Of a DNA stretch of 5,658 nt, positions 1-5,471 are shown piece after piece (the stretch's first letter is position 1; the number at the start of each line of letters is the position of its first letter). The DNA is from Actinomycetes bacterium. GTDB lineage: Bacteria; Actinomycetota; Humimicrobiia; JAHJRV01. The stretch covers positions 1 through 5,658 of the forward strand of contig JAUWOM010000073.1 of assembly GCA_030612085.1 (NCBI GenBank), given 5' to 3'. The position numbers and the translations under genes were made by a program. The notes under the pieces were generated by a model. The model worked only from the letters and a program-made list of their open reading frames with translations. It made no database searches and had not been told where the DNA came from.

Positions 1-455
1 AAAATGAATTGGATCATGGAGTAATAGTTCCTCTTTATTACCTAACTGATGAAAATAAGTACAATTTGATTAGTCTCTCCATATCTTTTCTAAATTATAA
101 AAATCATTATAAATTTGGAAAAATAATTAATAATACTGTTGAAGAAACTGGAAAAGACGCTGTTTTTATTGCCAGTGGAGATTTGTCTCACAGATTAAAA
201 CCTGGAGCACCAGCTGGTTTTCATCCGGAAGGTGAGAAATTTGATAAGAAGATAGTTGAGATAATAAATAGTTCAAGATTTGAAGAACTATTCCAATTAG
301 ACGATAAGTTAATTTATAATGCTGGAGAATGTGGGTTACGTTCAATATTTGTTCTTGCAGGCTGTTTTGATGGAAAAGATGTAGAATCCAAAGTATTATC
401 ATATGAAGGTCCATTTGGTGTAGGGTACATGGTAGCAGAAATTATGCCTATATAA
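1..455 (+). CDS. LigB-like class III extradiol dioxygenase-family protein of the AmmeMemoRadiSam type, 5' partial
   Basis: The reading frame is open from the first full codon (base 3) to a TAA at 453-455, followed in frame by TAG, so only the C-terminal 150 residues are in the window. The first codons read N-E-L-D-H-G, followed by VIVPLYYL, which is how the internal 'DHG..VPL' segment of LigB-fold proteins looks. The TTG at 9-11 is therefore an internal leucine codon and not a start. A second conserved histidine block, SGDLSH, lies near residue 58, and the C-terminus has the family-like segment LSYEGPFGVGYMVAEI. Family knowledge: this domain resembles subunit B of class III extradiol dioxygenases and often occurs with, or fused to, AMMECR1 beside a radical SAM protein. 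The substrate is unknown and the protein is probably cytoplasmic. The AMMECR1 gene follows after 23 bases, consistent with one operon. Identity as this family is fairly sure; the biochemical role is not. Confidence 0.82.
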   Translation, partial: NELDHGVIVPLYYLTDENKYNLISLSISFLNYKNHYKFGKIINNTVEETGKDAVFIASGDLSHRLKPGAPAGFHPEGEKFDKKIVEIINSSRFEELFQLDDKLIYNAGECGLRSIFVLAGCFDGKDVESKVLSYEGPFGVGYMVAEIMPI

Positions 456-478
456 TAGTAAAAATAGAAAAGAGAAAA

Positions 479-985
479 ATGGATAAATATATAGAACTTG
501 CAAAAAAAGCTGTTGAAAAATATATAGAAGTGGGTAAAGTTCTATCAAATAAAAACATTCTTGAAGAATTTATTAAAGAAAAAGCTGGAGTTTTTGTATC
601 TATAAAAAAGAAAGGTAAACTTAGAGGTTGTATTGGAACTATTTATCCAACAAAGAATAGCATAGTTGAGGAAATCATTTCTAATGCAATTTCATCTGCC
701 ACAAAGGACCCTCGTTTTCTACCTGTTAGAGAAGAAGAGTTGGAGTTTTTAACTTATAGTGTGGATATTTTAAGTGAACCTGAAAAAATAGAAGATATAT
801 CACAACTTGATCCTGAAAAATATGGTGTCATAGTTAAATCGGGACATAAAACTGGATTATTATTACCAGATCTTGAAGGAGTAGATACACCAAAAATGCA
901 AGTTAATATTGCAAAAAATAAAGCTGGTATATTTCCTGATGAAGAATTTGAGATATATTGTTTCACAGTCACTCGTCACAAGTAA
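479..985 (+). CDS. amrA: AMMECR1-domain protein (AmmeMemoRadiSam system protein A type)
   Basis: This is a 168-residue protein that consists of essentially one AMMECR1 domain. The diagnostic motif LRGCIG is present near residue 48, in the context GKLRGCIGTIYPT, followed by a segment ending SATKDPRF (residues ~73-80) and the strand EFLTYSVDILSEPEKI. These match the usual order of the family. It may act in an uncharacterised modification pathway with the LigB/Memo-like protein and a radical SAM enzyme; this comes from conserved gene association only. The ATG at 479 is chosen because the domain begins immediately (DKYIELAKKAVEKYIEVGK) and there is a purine-rich but weak ribosome binding stretch at about 468-476. 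The gene lies 23 bases downstream of the LigB-like gene in another frame, and is probably co-transcribed. In many clostridia the two domains form one polypeptide; here they are separate. No frameshift scar is visible. Confidence 0.9.
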   Translation: MDKYIELAKKAVEKYIEVGKVLSNKNILEEFIKEKAGVFVSIKKKGKLRGCIGTIYPTKNSIVEEIISNAISSATKDPRFLPVREEELEFLTYSVDILSEPEKIEDISQLDPEKYGVIVKSGHKTGLLLPDLEGVDTPKMQVNIAKNKAGIFPDEEFEIYCFTVTRHK

Positions 986-1011
986 ACCCAATTCATGTCT
1001 CAACTTAAACA

Positions 1012-1023
1012 ATAAATATTTAT
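1012..1023. repeat. 12-bp A+T-only perfect palindrome
   Basis: ATAAATATTTAT is its own reverse complement. It lies 26 bases after the AMMECR1 stop, in a 120-base intergenic stretch that is almost pure A+T. It could form a weak hairpin, but no T-run follows directly. A second A/T-only inverted repeat (TTAAAAA / TTTTTAA) lies at about 1034-1050. In sequence this AT-rich, such palindromes can arise by chance, so no function is assigned. Confidence 0.3.
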
Positions 1024-1092
1024 GTGTAAATTATTTAAAAATGTTTTTTAATTCTTAACTTTTTATCAATAAAAAATTTAAATTATTCAATC

Positions 1093-1098
1093 TATAAT
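1093..1098 (+). promoter_or_regulatory. -10 box (TATAAT) just upstream of the small membrane protein
   Basis: The hexamer is a perfect match to the sigma-A -10 consensus. Its downstream edge is 7 bases from the ATG at 1106, so a usual start site would fall at or within a base or two of the start codon. No convincing -35 box sits 16-18 bases upstream (the region is A-rich). In DNA this AT-rich the hexamer may be accidental. Confidence 0.35.
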
Positions 1099-1105
1099 AA
1101 AAAAT

Positions 1106-1321
1106 ATGACAAAATTGATCATTGCTTTCCTATTAGTAATACTTAGTATTGCAATTATATTTGCTATCCCAACTAAATTTGAAGGTCCACTTTTAATTTA
1201 CATTAATAAGATTCGTGAAATCAGATTAGTTGATATGGTTGGATTATTAATAGGAATTCCTGCTTGGCTTTATATTAACTTTTTTATTATAAATAAGTTA
1301 ATTTCAAAGATTAAGTTATAA
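1106..1321 (+). CDS. small two-helix membrane protein, function unknown
   Basis: This 71-residue protein is hydrophobic. A membrane helix spans about residues 4-21 (LIIAFLLVILSIAIIFAI). A short polar loop with the segment PTKFEGPLLIYI and charged KIREIRLVD follows. A second helix spans about residues 44-64 (MVGLLIGIPAWLYINFFII), and the end is lysine-rich (KLISKIKL). The two-helix layout with a positively charged C-terminus and a plausible loop argue for a real gene. I do not recognise the family with certainty. It stands alone between the AmmeMemo pair and miaA, with 120 and 67 bases either side. No Shine-Dalgarno sequence is visible upstream of the ATG; a TATAAT box ends only 7 bases before it, so a leaderless or very short-leader transcript is possible. 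A start further downstream would destroy the first helix. Confidence 0.68.
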   Translation: MTKLIIAFLLVILSIAIIFAIPTKFEGPLLIYINKIREIRLVDMVGLLIGIPAWLYINFFIINKLISKIKL

Positions 1322-1348
1322 TGACCTACTGAATTTTTATAATATAAT
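1321..1348 (+). promoter_or_regulatory. possible miaA promoter
   Basis: ATGACC at 1321-1326 (4 of 6 matches to TTGACA) is followed after 16 bases by TATAAT at 1343-1348. An overlapping second TATAAT sits at 1338-1343. The site would start transcription about 30 bases before miaA. The -10 match is perfect but the -35 is weak and the region is AT-rich, so this is a candidate only. Confidence 0.35.
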
Positions 1349-1388
1349 CAATATAAACTTAAAAATTTAAAAAAAATTAATTATAGAA

Positions 1389-2330
1389 ATGAATAAAAGA
1401 AACAAGAAAAAGAAGTTGATAGCACTTATTGGTCCTACTGGCATTGGTAAAACTAAAATATCAATTGAAGTTTCAAAGAAGATAAACGCTGAAATAATTT
1501 CCGCAGATTCAATACAGGTATATATTGGAATGGATATTGGTACCGCAAAACCGACAATCGAGCAGAGAAAAGAAATTACTCATCATATGATTGATATTTG
1601 TCCTCCAGATCACATAATGACTGTTGCTGAATTCCAAAGATCAGCAAGAAAATGTATTGATGATATTTTAAATAGAGGAAAAATTCCATTTTTAGTTGGT
1701 GGTTCTGGATTATATATTAGATCAGTAATTGATGATTTGCATTTTGCAGATAATATATTTAATAAAAGGGAGAGAGACAAATTAAAAAATAGGATAGAAA
1801 CTGAAGGATTAAAATCATTGTATATGGAACTGATTAAAGTGGATAAAGAATATTCAAAAAAAATTGGCTCTAACGATATAAGAAGAATAATTAGAGCTTT
1901 AGAAGTATATTATACATCTGGTAAAAAATTCTCATCCTTTCAAAAACAGTGGAAAGAAAGAAAGTCTATTTATGATTTAACCATGATTGGGTTAAACAAA
2001 AATAGAGATGAACTATATAATGATATCGAAAAAAGAGTAGATAATATGATCAGTTCAGGACTTTTTGATGAGGTTGAGGGATTAATAAAAAAGGGATATG
2101 GAAACAAATTTGCTTTAAAACAGGCAATAGGTTATAGAGAAGTTCTCTCATTTTTTAACGATGAATTGACAAAAGAAGAAGCTATAAAACTCATAAAGAA
2201 AAATACAAGAAATTTCGCAAAAAGACAATTAACGTGGTTAAGGGCTGATCCTCGAGTAAATTGGTTTTTTATCAAAAAGAATAAGAAATTTGATAGTATA
2301 ATTAATAAAATAATTGAAATTGTATTTTAA
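1389..2330 (+). CDS. miaA: tRNA dimethylallyltransferase MiaA
   Basis: MiaA transfers the dimethylallyl group from dimethylallyl diphosphate to N6 of adenosine 37 in tRNAs that read codons starting with U, the first step towards ms2i6A. The protein has 313 residues, the normal family length. Visible hallmarks in order are the P-loop GPTGIGKT (~15-22), the segment SADSIQVYIGMDIGTAKPT (~39-57) with the DSxQVY catalytic/tRNA-contact block, GGSGLYIRSVIDDL (~103-116), NDIRRIIRALEVY (~162-174), the QAIGYREVL motif (~245-253) and the C-terminal NTRNFAKRQLTWLRAD (~271-286). The ATG at 1389 gives a short lysine-rich lead (MNKRNKKKK) before the first strand, which is usual. No Shine-Dalgarno sequence is apparent; only A/T-rich sequence precedes the start. 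The next gene is dapF after 69 bases. In many Firmicutes hfq follows miaA; it is not present here. Confidence 0.97.
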   Translation: MNKRNKKKKLIALIGPTGIGKTKISIEVSKKINAEIISADSIQVYIGMDIGTAKPTIEQRKEITHHMIDICPPDHIMTVAEFQRSARKCIDDILNRGKIPFLVGGSGLYIRSVIDDLHFADNIFNKRERDKLKNRIETEGLKSLYMELIKVDKEYSKKIGSNDIRRIIRALEVYYTSGKKFSSFQKQWKERKSIYDLTMIGLNKNRDELYNDIEKRVDNMISSGLFDEVEGLIKKGYGNKFALKQAIGYREVLSFFNDELTKEEAIKLIKKNTRNFAKRQLTWLRADPRVNWFFIKKNKKFDSIINKIIEIVF

Positions 2331-2334
2331 AAAA

Positions 2335-2350
2335 AATTGTTTAAACAATT
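2335..2350. repeat. 16-bp perfect palindrome between miaA and dapF
   Basis: AATTGTTTAAACAATT reads the same on both strands. It lies 4 bases after the miaA stop. As RNA it could give a 5-6-bp hairpin. No T-run follows it on the plus strand, but on the minus strand it is followed by a T-rich run. It might be a weak transcription end, a protein-binding site or chance. There is no minus-strand gene nearby that would need it as a terminator. Confidence 0.35.
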
Positions 2351-2385
2351 AAAATAGAAAAATCATTTTATCAGGTAATTATTAT

Positions 2386-2391
2386 AAGGGG
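2386..2391 (+). promoter_or_regulatory. ribosome binding site of dapF, fixes the TTG start
   Basis: AAGGGG followed by TG lies 8 bases before TTG at 2400. It is a good match to the AAGGAGGTG anti-SD complement with one change. It supports TTG as initiation codon, giving the conserved DapF N-terminus MKFTKMHALGNDF rather than a start at the internal ATG five codons later. Confidence 0.75.
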
Positions 2392-2399
2392 TGTAAAAA

Positions 2400-3266
2400 T
2401 TGAAATTTACAAAGATGCATGCATTAGGTAATGATTTTATTATTGTTAATTCATTGTTTGAAGAAAATGATATTCCACCTCATCTTATAAAAAATATCTG
2501 TGAGAGATGTTATGGAATTGGTGCAAATGGTGTAGTTGTTCTACTACCTTCTGATAAAGCAGATTTTAGAGCAACTATATATAATGCTGATGGCTCAGAA
2601 GCTGAAATAAGCGGAAATGGTATTAGATGTTTGGGTAGATACATATCTGACCTGGGATTAATGCAAAAGAAAAAATTTAACATAGAAACATTGGCTGGAA
2701 TAAAGGAGATAATTATCAAAAAAGGGGAAGGTGTAATTAATAAGATCAGTGTGAACATGGGAATACCAGAGTTTAAAAGGGAAAAGATTCCTATAAGAGG
2801 GAAGGATGGAGACCCATTAAATGAAGAAATCTTTATAGGGGAGAAACAAAAAATTTTTGCTTCCTGCCTCTCTATTGGTAATCCCCATTGTGTAATTTTT
2901 GTGGATGACATAGATAAAGCTCCGGTAAAAAAATTAGGCCCAATTTTGGAGAAACATAAACTTTTCCCTAATAATACAAATATTGAATTTGTAGAAGTGA
3001 AAAATAAAAAAGAGATTTATATTAGAGTGTGGGAGAGGGGAGTAGGGGAGACAGAATCTTGTGGAACTGGAGCTTGTGCAGCAGCTATTGCATCAGTTTT
3101 AAAAAATAAAACTGAACGAAAATTGGGTGTACATCTTTTAGGTGGAAAATTAGAAATCTTGTGGCGTGAGAAAGATAACAATATCATCTTAACAGGTGCT
3201 GTAGATTATGTGTATAGAGGTAGACTTTCAGATAGCTGGCTTTTGTCTCAATATGATAGGGAGTAA
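2400..3266 (+). CDS. dapF: diaminopimelate epimerase DapF, with Ser in place of the first catalytic Cys
   Basis: DapF interconverts LL- and meso-diaminopimelate, the penultimate step of lysine biosynthesis and the source of the peptidoglycan cross-linking residue. The protein has 288 residues, slightly above the usual 270-285. Motifs visible are MKFTKMHALGNDF at the N-terminus, NADGSEAE (62-69), GNGIRC (72-77), SIGNPHCVIFVDD (158-170), and ERGVGETESCGTGACAA (212-228) with the second catalytic cysteine C221. In characterised enzymes the residue directly before GNG is the other catalytic cysteine (C73 in Haemophilus influenzae). Here that position is S71 (codon AGC at 2610-2612). C77 is the conserved non-catalytic cysteine that follows. 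Similar SGNG variants seem to exist in some other bacterial DapF families, so it may still function. The start is TTG, backed by a good ribosome binding site. The gene probably shares a transcript with miaA. Confidence 0.95.
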   Translation: MKFTKMHALGNDFIIVNSLFEENDIPPHLIKNICERCYGIGANGVVVLLPSDKADFRATIYNADGSEAEISGNGIRCLGRYISDLGLMQKKKFNIETLAGIKEIIIKKGEGVINKISVNMGIPEFKREKIPIRGKDGDPLNEEIFIGEKQKIFASCLSIGNPHCVIFVDDIDKAPVKKLGPILEKHKLFPNNTNIEFVEVKNKKEIYIRVWERGVGETESCGTGACAAAIASVLKNKTERKLGVHLLGGKLEILWREKDNNIILTGAVDYVYRGRLSDSWLLSQYDRE

Positions 3267-3304
3267 ACAATAAAAATGTTATTCAGTAATATAAGTTATT
3301 GATA

Positions 3305-3341
3305 AATTAAAATTATAAATTTTAATTCTTATATTTTTTTG
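3305..3341 (+). terminator. A+T-only hairpin with T-run after dapF (possible terminator)
   Basis: A perfect 10-bp inverted repeat (3305-3314 and 3318-3327) encloses the loop ATA and is followed by CTTATA and then seven T at 3334-3340. Shape and position, between dapF and hflX, fit an intrinsic terminator or attenuator. The stem has no G-C pairs, so it would be weak, and chance formation in AT-rich DNA cannot be excluded. Confidence 0.4.
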
Positions 3342-3355
3342 AAAAACAACTAATT

Positions 3356-3365
3356 GGAGAAAGAG
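3356..3365 (+). promoter_or_regulatory. ribosome binding site of hflX
   Basis: GGAGAAAGAG is the only Shine-Dalgarno-like sequence upstream of the HflX frame. The GGAG core ends 11 bases before ATT at 3371, and the downstream AGAG ends 5 bases before it. No ATG, GTG or TTG occurs in the HflX frame between the last in-frame stop (3323-3325) and GTG at 3527, so this site decides for an ATT start. Confidence 0.6.
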
Positions 3366-3370
3366 TAAAT

Positions 3371-4675
3371 ATTAAAAAATCAACAGAAAATACAACAAGA
3401 ATAACCACTATAGAACCACTCGAAAAAGCCATTTTAGTAGGCATTAAACTTCCCCATCAAACATTATACCAAATTGAGGAATCATTAAAAGAACTTGCCA
3501 ATTTAGCAATCACATCAGGTGCAGAAGTGGCTGGAGAAGTAGTTCAGATAAGAGATTCATTTGATCCTAGGTATTTAATAGGTCTTGGTAAAGTTAATGA
3601 ATTATCAGAAATGGTTAATTCGCTTAATTCAAATACTGTTATTTTTGATGATGAGCTTACATCTTCTCAACAGGATAAACTGAATAAGAAGATAGGTGTA
3701 AAGGTGATTGATAGAACAGCTTTAATATTAGATATATTTGCACAGCATGCACATAGCTATGAAGGTAAACTACAGGTTGAGTTAGCTCAAATGAATTATT
3801 TACTTCCAAGACTTAAGGGAAGAGGAATAGAAATGTCAAGATTAGGAGGAGGAATAGGGACAAGAGGACCTGGTGAAAAAAAATTGGAAGTGGATAGAAG
3901 AAAAATTCAGAAAAAAATTAGTTTATTGAAAAAAGAGATAGAGCAATTAAAAGTTCATAGAAATGTTCAGAGACAGAAGAGAAAAGGGAAAAGAATACCA
4001 TTAGTATCCTTAATCGGATATACAAATTCAGGAAAATCAACACTGTTAAATTTCTTATGTGATAGTAATGTTGAAGTTAACAATAAGTTATTTGTAACCT
4101 TAGACCCAACAATTAGAAGAAGAGAAGTAGATGGTGGAAGAGTGCTGTTGTTTTCCGATACTGTGGGTTTCATTAAAAAATTACCTCATCAACTTATTGC
4201 TGCTTTTAGATCTACTCTCGAGGAAGTTAAGCAGTCAGACATACTACTTCACATTATTGATTCATATCATCCTAACATGGAAGAGCAGATAGAAGCAGTT
4301 AATAAGGTCCTGGTTGATATTGAAGCTAATGAAAACATTATACTTATGGTTTTTAATAAAATAGATCTCCTTCCAAGGTTAGAAATAAATAGATTAAAAG
4401 AAAGATACCCAGATGGAGTTTTTATATCTGCATTAAAAGGTAACGGAATAGATGTTCTGATTAAAAGACTGATAAAAGTTATCGATAGAAATACAGTTGA
4501 GGTGATATTATCAATCCCCTATAAAAAAACTAACATCCTTTCATATCTTTACGAATTAGGCAAGATAAAAGAAAAAACTTATTTAGAAAATTCTATTGAA
4601 GTAAGAGTACTCATACCAAAACATGCTCTACAAAGAGTTGAGTGTTTCAAAATAGATAAAGTAGTAAAAGCATAA
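3371..4675 (+). CDS. hflX: GTPase HflX, apparent ATT start
   Basis: HflX is a translation-factor-like GTPase that binds the 50S subunit and splits stalled or heat-damaged ribosomes. From ATT at 3371 the product is 434 residues, in the normal range. Starting at the first standard codon (GTG 3527) would remove 52 residues, including KAILVGIKLP and the following helix, which are conserved in HflX N-domains. Other hallmarks are DPRYLIGLGKVNEL, the N-domain block LPRLKGRGIEMSRLGGGIGTRGPGE, a coiled-coil linker rich in Lys/Glu, then the G domain: P-loop GYTNSGKS (216-223), LFVTLDPT, DTVGF (263-267), and NKID (329-332). A short C-terminal domain ends the protein. The frame is open upstream to a stop at 3323, with no ATG/GTG/TTG. 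ATT follows a purine-rich ribosome binding site and is followed by AAA AAA, as ATG often is. A sequencing error at the start codon is an alternative. The gene converges on lexA. Confidence 0.93.
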   Translation: MKKSTENTTRITTIEPLEKAILVGIKLPHQTLYQIEESLKELANLAITSGAEVAGEVVQIRDSFDPRYLIGLGKVNELSEMVNSLNSNTVIFDDELTSSQQDKLNKKIGVKVIDRTALILDIFAQHAHSYEGKLQVELAQMNYLLPRLKGRGIEMSRLGGGIGTRGPGEKKLEVDRRKIQKKISLLKKEIEQLKVHRNVQRQKRKGKRIPLVSLIGYTNSGKSTLLNFLCDSNVEVNNKLFVTLDPTIRRREVDGGRVLLFSDTVGFIKKLPHQLIAAFRSTLEEVKQSDILLHIIDSYHPNMEEQIEAVNKVLVDIEANENIILMVFNKIDLLPRLEINRLKERYPDGVFISALKGNGIDVLIKRLIKVIDRNTVEVILSIPYKKTNILSYLYELGKIKEKTYLENSIEVRVLIPKHALQRVECFKIDKVVKA

Positions 4676-4687
4676 TCTATAATATAA

Positions 4688-5311
4688 CTATATTTTCCTT
4701 ATTAATGCGATTACTTTTCCCAATATTTTAACATTGGATAATATTATTGGTTCCATAAGATCGTTTTCTGGTTGTAAACGTATTTTGCCATCCTCTTTAA
4801 AGAATCTTTTTACTGTAGCTTCATCTTCTACCAATGCAATCACAATATCACCATTTTCAGCATTGTTCTGTCTTTTTATTATCAATAAGTCTCCAGGCTT
4901 AATTGCTGCATTTATCATACTTTCACCCTTCACTCTTAACATAAAATTATCTTTAGAGCTAATAAAATTAGTAGGGAGTGGAAAATATTCATCAATATTT
5001 TGTTCTGCTAAAAGTGGTATTCCAGCAGCAATTTTACCTACAATTGGAACTGAAACAAATTTCTTTCCTAAAATTCCTTCATATTTTATAGATGGAGATA
5101 TTACTTCAATTGTCCTGGGTTTTAGCGGATCTCTTTTAATATATCCTTTTGTTTTTAGTTTATCTAAATGACTCTGAACAGTTGCTGGAGAGCTAAGCCC
5201 CACTGCTTTGCAGATTTCTCTAACTGTTGGGGGATAAGCCTTTTTAATAATAAACTCTTCAATAAAATCTAAGATCTGTTTTTGTCTCTTTGTAAGTTTT
5301 TCACCAATCAT
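4688..5311 (-). CDS. lexA: SOS repressor LexA
   Basis: LexA represses DNA-damage genes until RecA filaments trigger its self-cleavage. The protein has 207 residues, the usual length. The N-terminal winged helix-turn-helix covers residues ~1-65 (LTKRQKQILDFIEEF, then PPTVREICKAVGLSSPATVQSHLDKL in two stretches). The cleavage site is Ala96-Gly97 in VGKIAAGIPL. The peptidase S24 domain has the nucleophile Ser131 (KGESM) and the general base Lys168 (ATVKRF), so the catalytic dyad is complete. The ATG at 5311 is preceded by AGGAGA (complement of 5318-5323) 6 bases upstream, a good ribosome binding site. A probable LexA operator overlaps the -35 of its promoter, which indicates autoregulation. It ends 12 bases from the hflX stop, tail to tail. 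A lexA near hflX is common in Firmicutes. Confidence 0.98.
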   Translation of the reverse strand: MIGEKLTKRQKQILDFIEEFIIKKAYPPTVREICKAVGLSSPATVQSHLDKLKTKGYIKRDPLKPRTIEVISPSIKYEGILGKKFVSVPIVGKIAAGIPLLAEQNIDEYFPLPTNFISSKDNFMLRVKGESMINAAIKPGDLLIIKRQNNAENGDIVIALVEDEATVKRFFKEDGKIRLQPENDLMEPIILSNVKILGKVIALIRKI

Positions 5312-5317
5312 TAATAT

Positions 5318-5323
5318 TCTCCT
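5318..5323 (-). promoter_or_regulatory. ribosome binding site of lexA
   Basis: Read on the minus strand the bases are AGGAGA, 6 bases before the ATG at 5311. This supports the chosen LexA start, which also agrees with the N-terminus expected for the family. Confidence 0.8.
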
Positions 5324-5384
5324 GTTATTTTAGAAACCGATTGCAAAATACATTTATATTTAAAAAAATTTTTATATAGTTTAT

Positions 5385-5413
5385 AATATATCATAAATTT
5401 TATAAATAAGCAA
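5385..5413 (-). promoter_or_regulatory. lexA promoter
   Basis: On the minus strand TTGCTT (5413-5408) is followed by a 17-base spacer and TATATT (5390-5385). The -10 matches the sigma-A consensus at 5 of 6 positions, the -35 at 3 of 6 (TTG). Transcription would begin near 5378, giving a leader of about 65 bases. Overlap with the LexA operator supports the assignment. Confidence 0.6.
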
Positions 5414-5424
5414 ACGTGGGTTCG
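5411..5424. promoter_or_regulatory. probable LexA operator (SOS box)
   Basis: CAAACGTGGGTTCG matches the Gram-positive SOS box CGAACRNRYGTTCG at all but two positions (position 2 A for G, position 9 G for Y), and keeps both the AAC and GTT cores with the right spacing. It overlaps the first three bases of the lexA -35 box, where bound repressor would block polymerase. It also ends 12 bases before the -35 of the rightward promoter at 5437, so LexA could affect that promoter too. Confidence 0.65.
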
Positions 5425-5436
5425 ATTAATAATCTT

Positions 5437-5465
5437 TTGTTAATTCTTTAAATTTTTGCTAAAAT
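5437..5465 (+). promoter_or_regulatory. rightward sigma-A-like promoter of the structured RNA
   Basis: TTGTTA at 5437-5442 (4 of 6 matches to TTGACA), a 17-base spacer, and TAAAAT at 5460-5465 (5 of 6 to TATAAT). Expected transcription start is about 5471-5473, immediately before the first hairpin-forming segment. It is divergent from the lexA promoter, with the SOS box between the two. Confidence 0.55.
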
Positions 5466-5471
5466 CACTCA

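Noticed and set aside
9..11. TTG as a start codon for the first gene
   Set aside because: The frame is open to the window edge, and the residues before and after it form the conserved ELDHG segment, so this is an internal codon.
1012..1050. Terminator after the AMMECR1 gene
   Set aside because: Only A/T-only inverted repeats are present, with no clear T-run in the right place; chance is likely at this base composition.
2510..2911. Minus-strand open frame of 133 codons inside dapF
   Set aside because: It is antisense to a clearly conserved dapF, has no recognisable domain and is explained by dapF codon composition.
3527..3529. GTG as the start of hflX
   Set aside because: It would remove about 52 residues of the conserved N-domain, and no ribosome binding site precedes it.
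4734..5171. Plus-strand open frame of 145 codons inside lexA
   Set aside because: It lies entirely opposite the well-conserved lexA coding sequence, and its low-complexity translation looks like a shadow frame.
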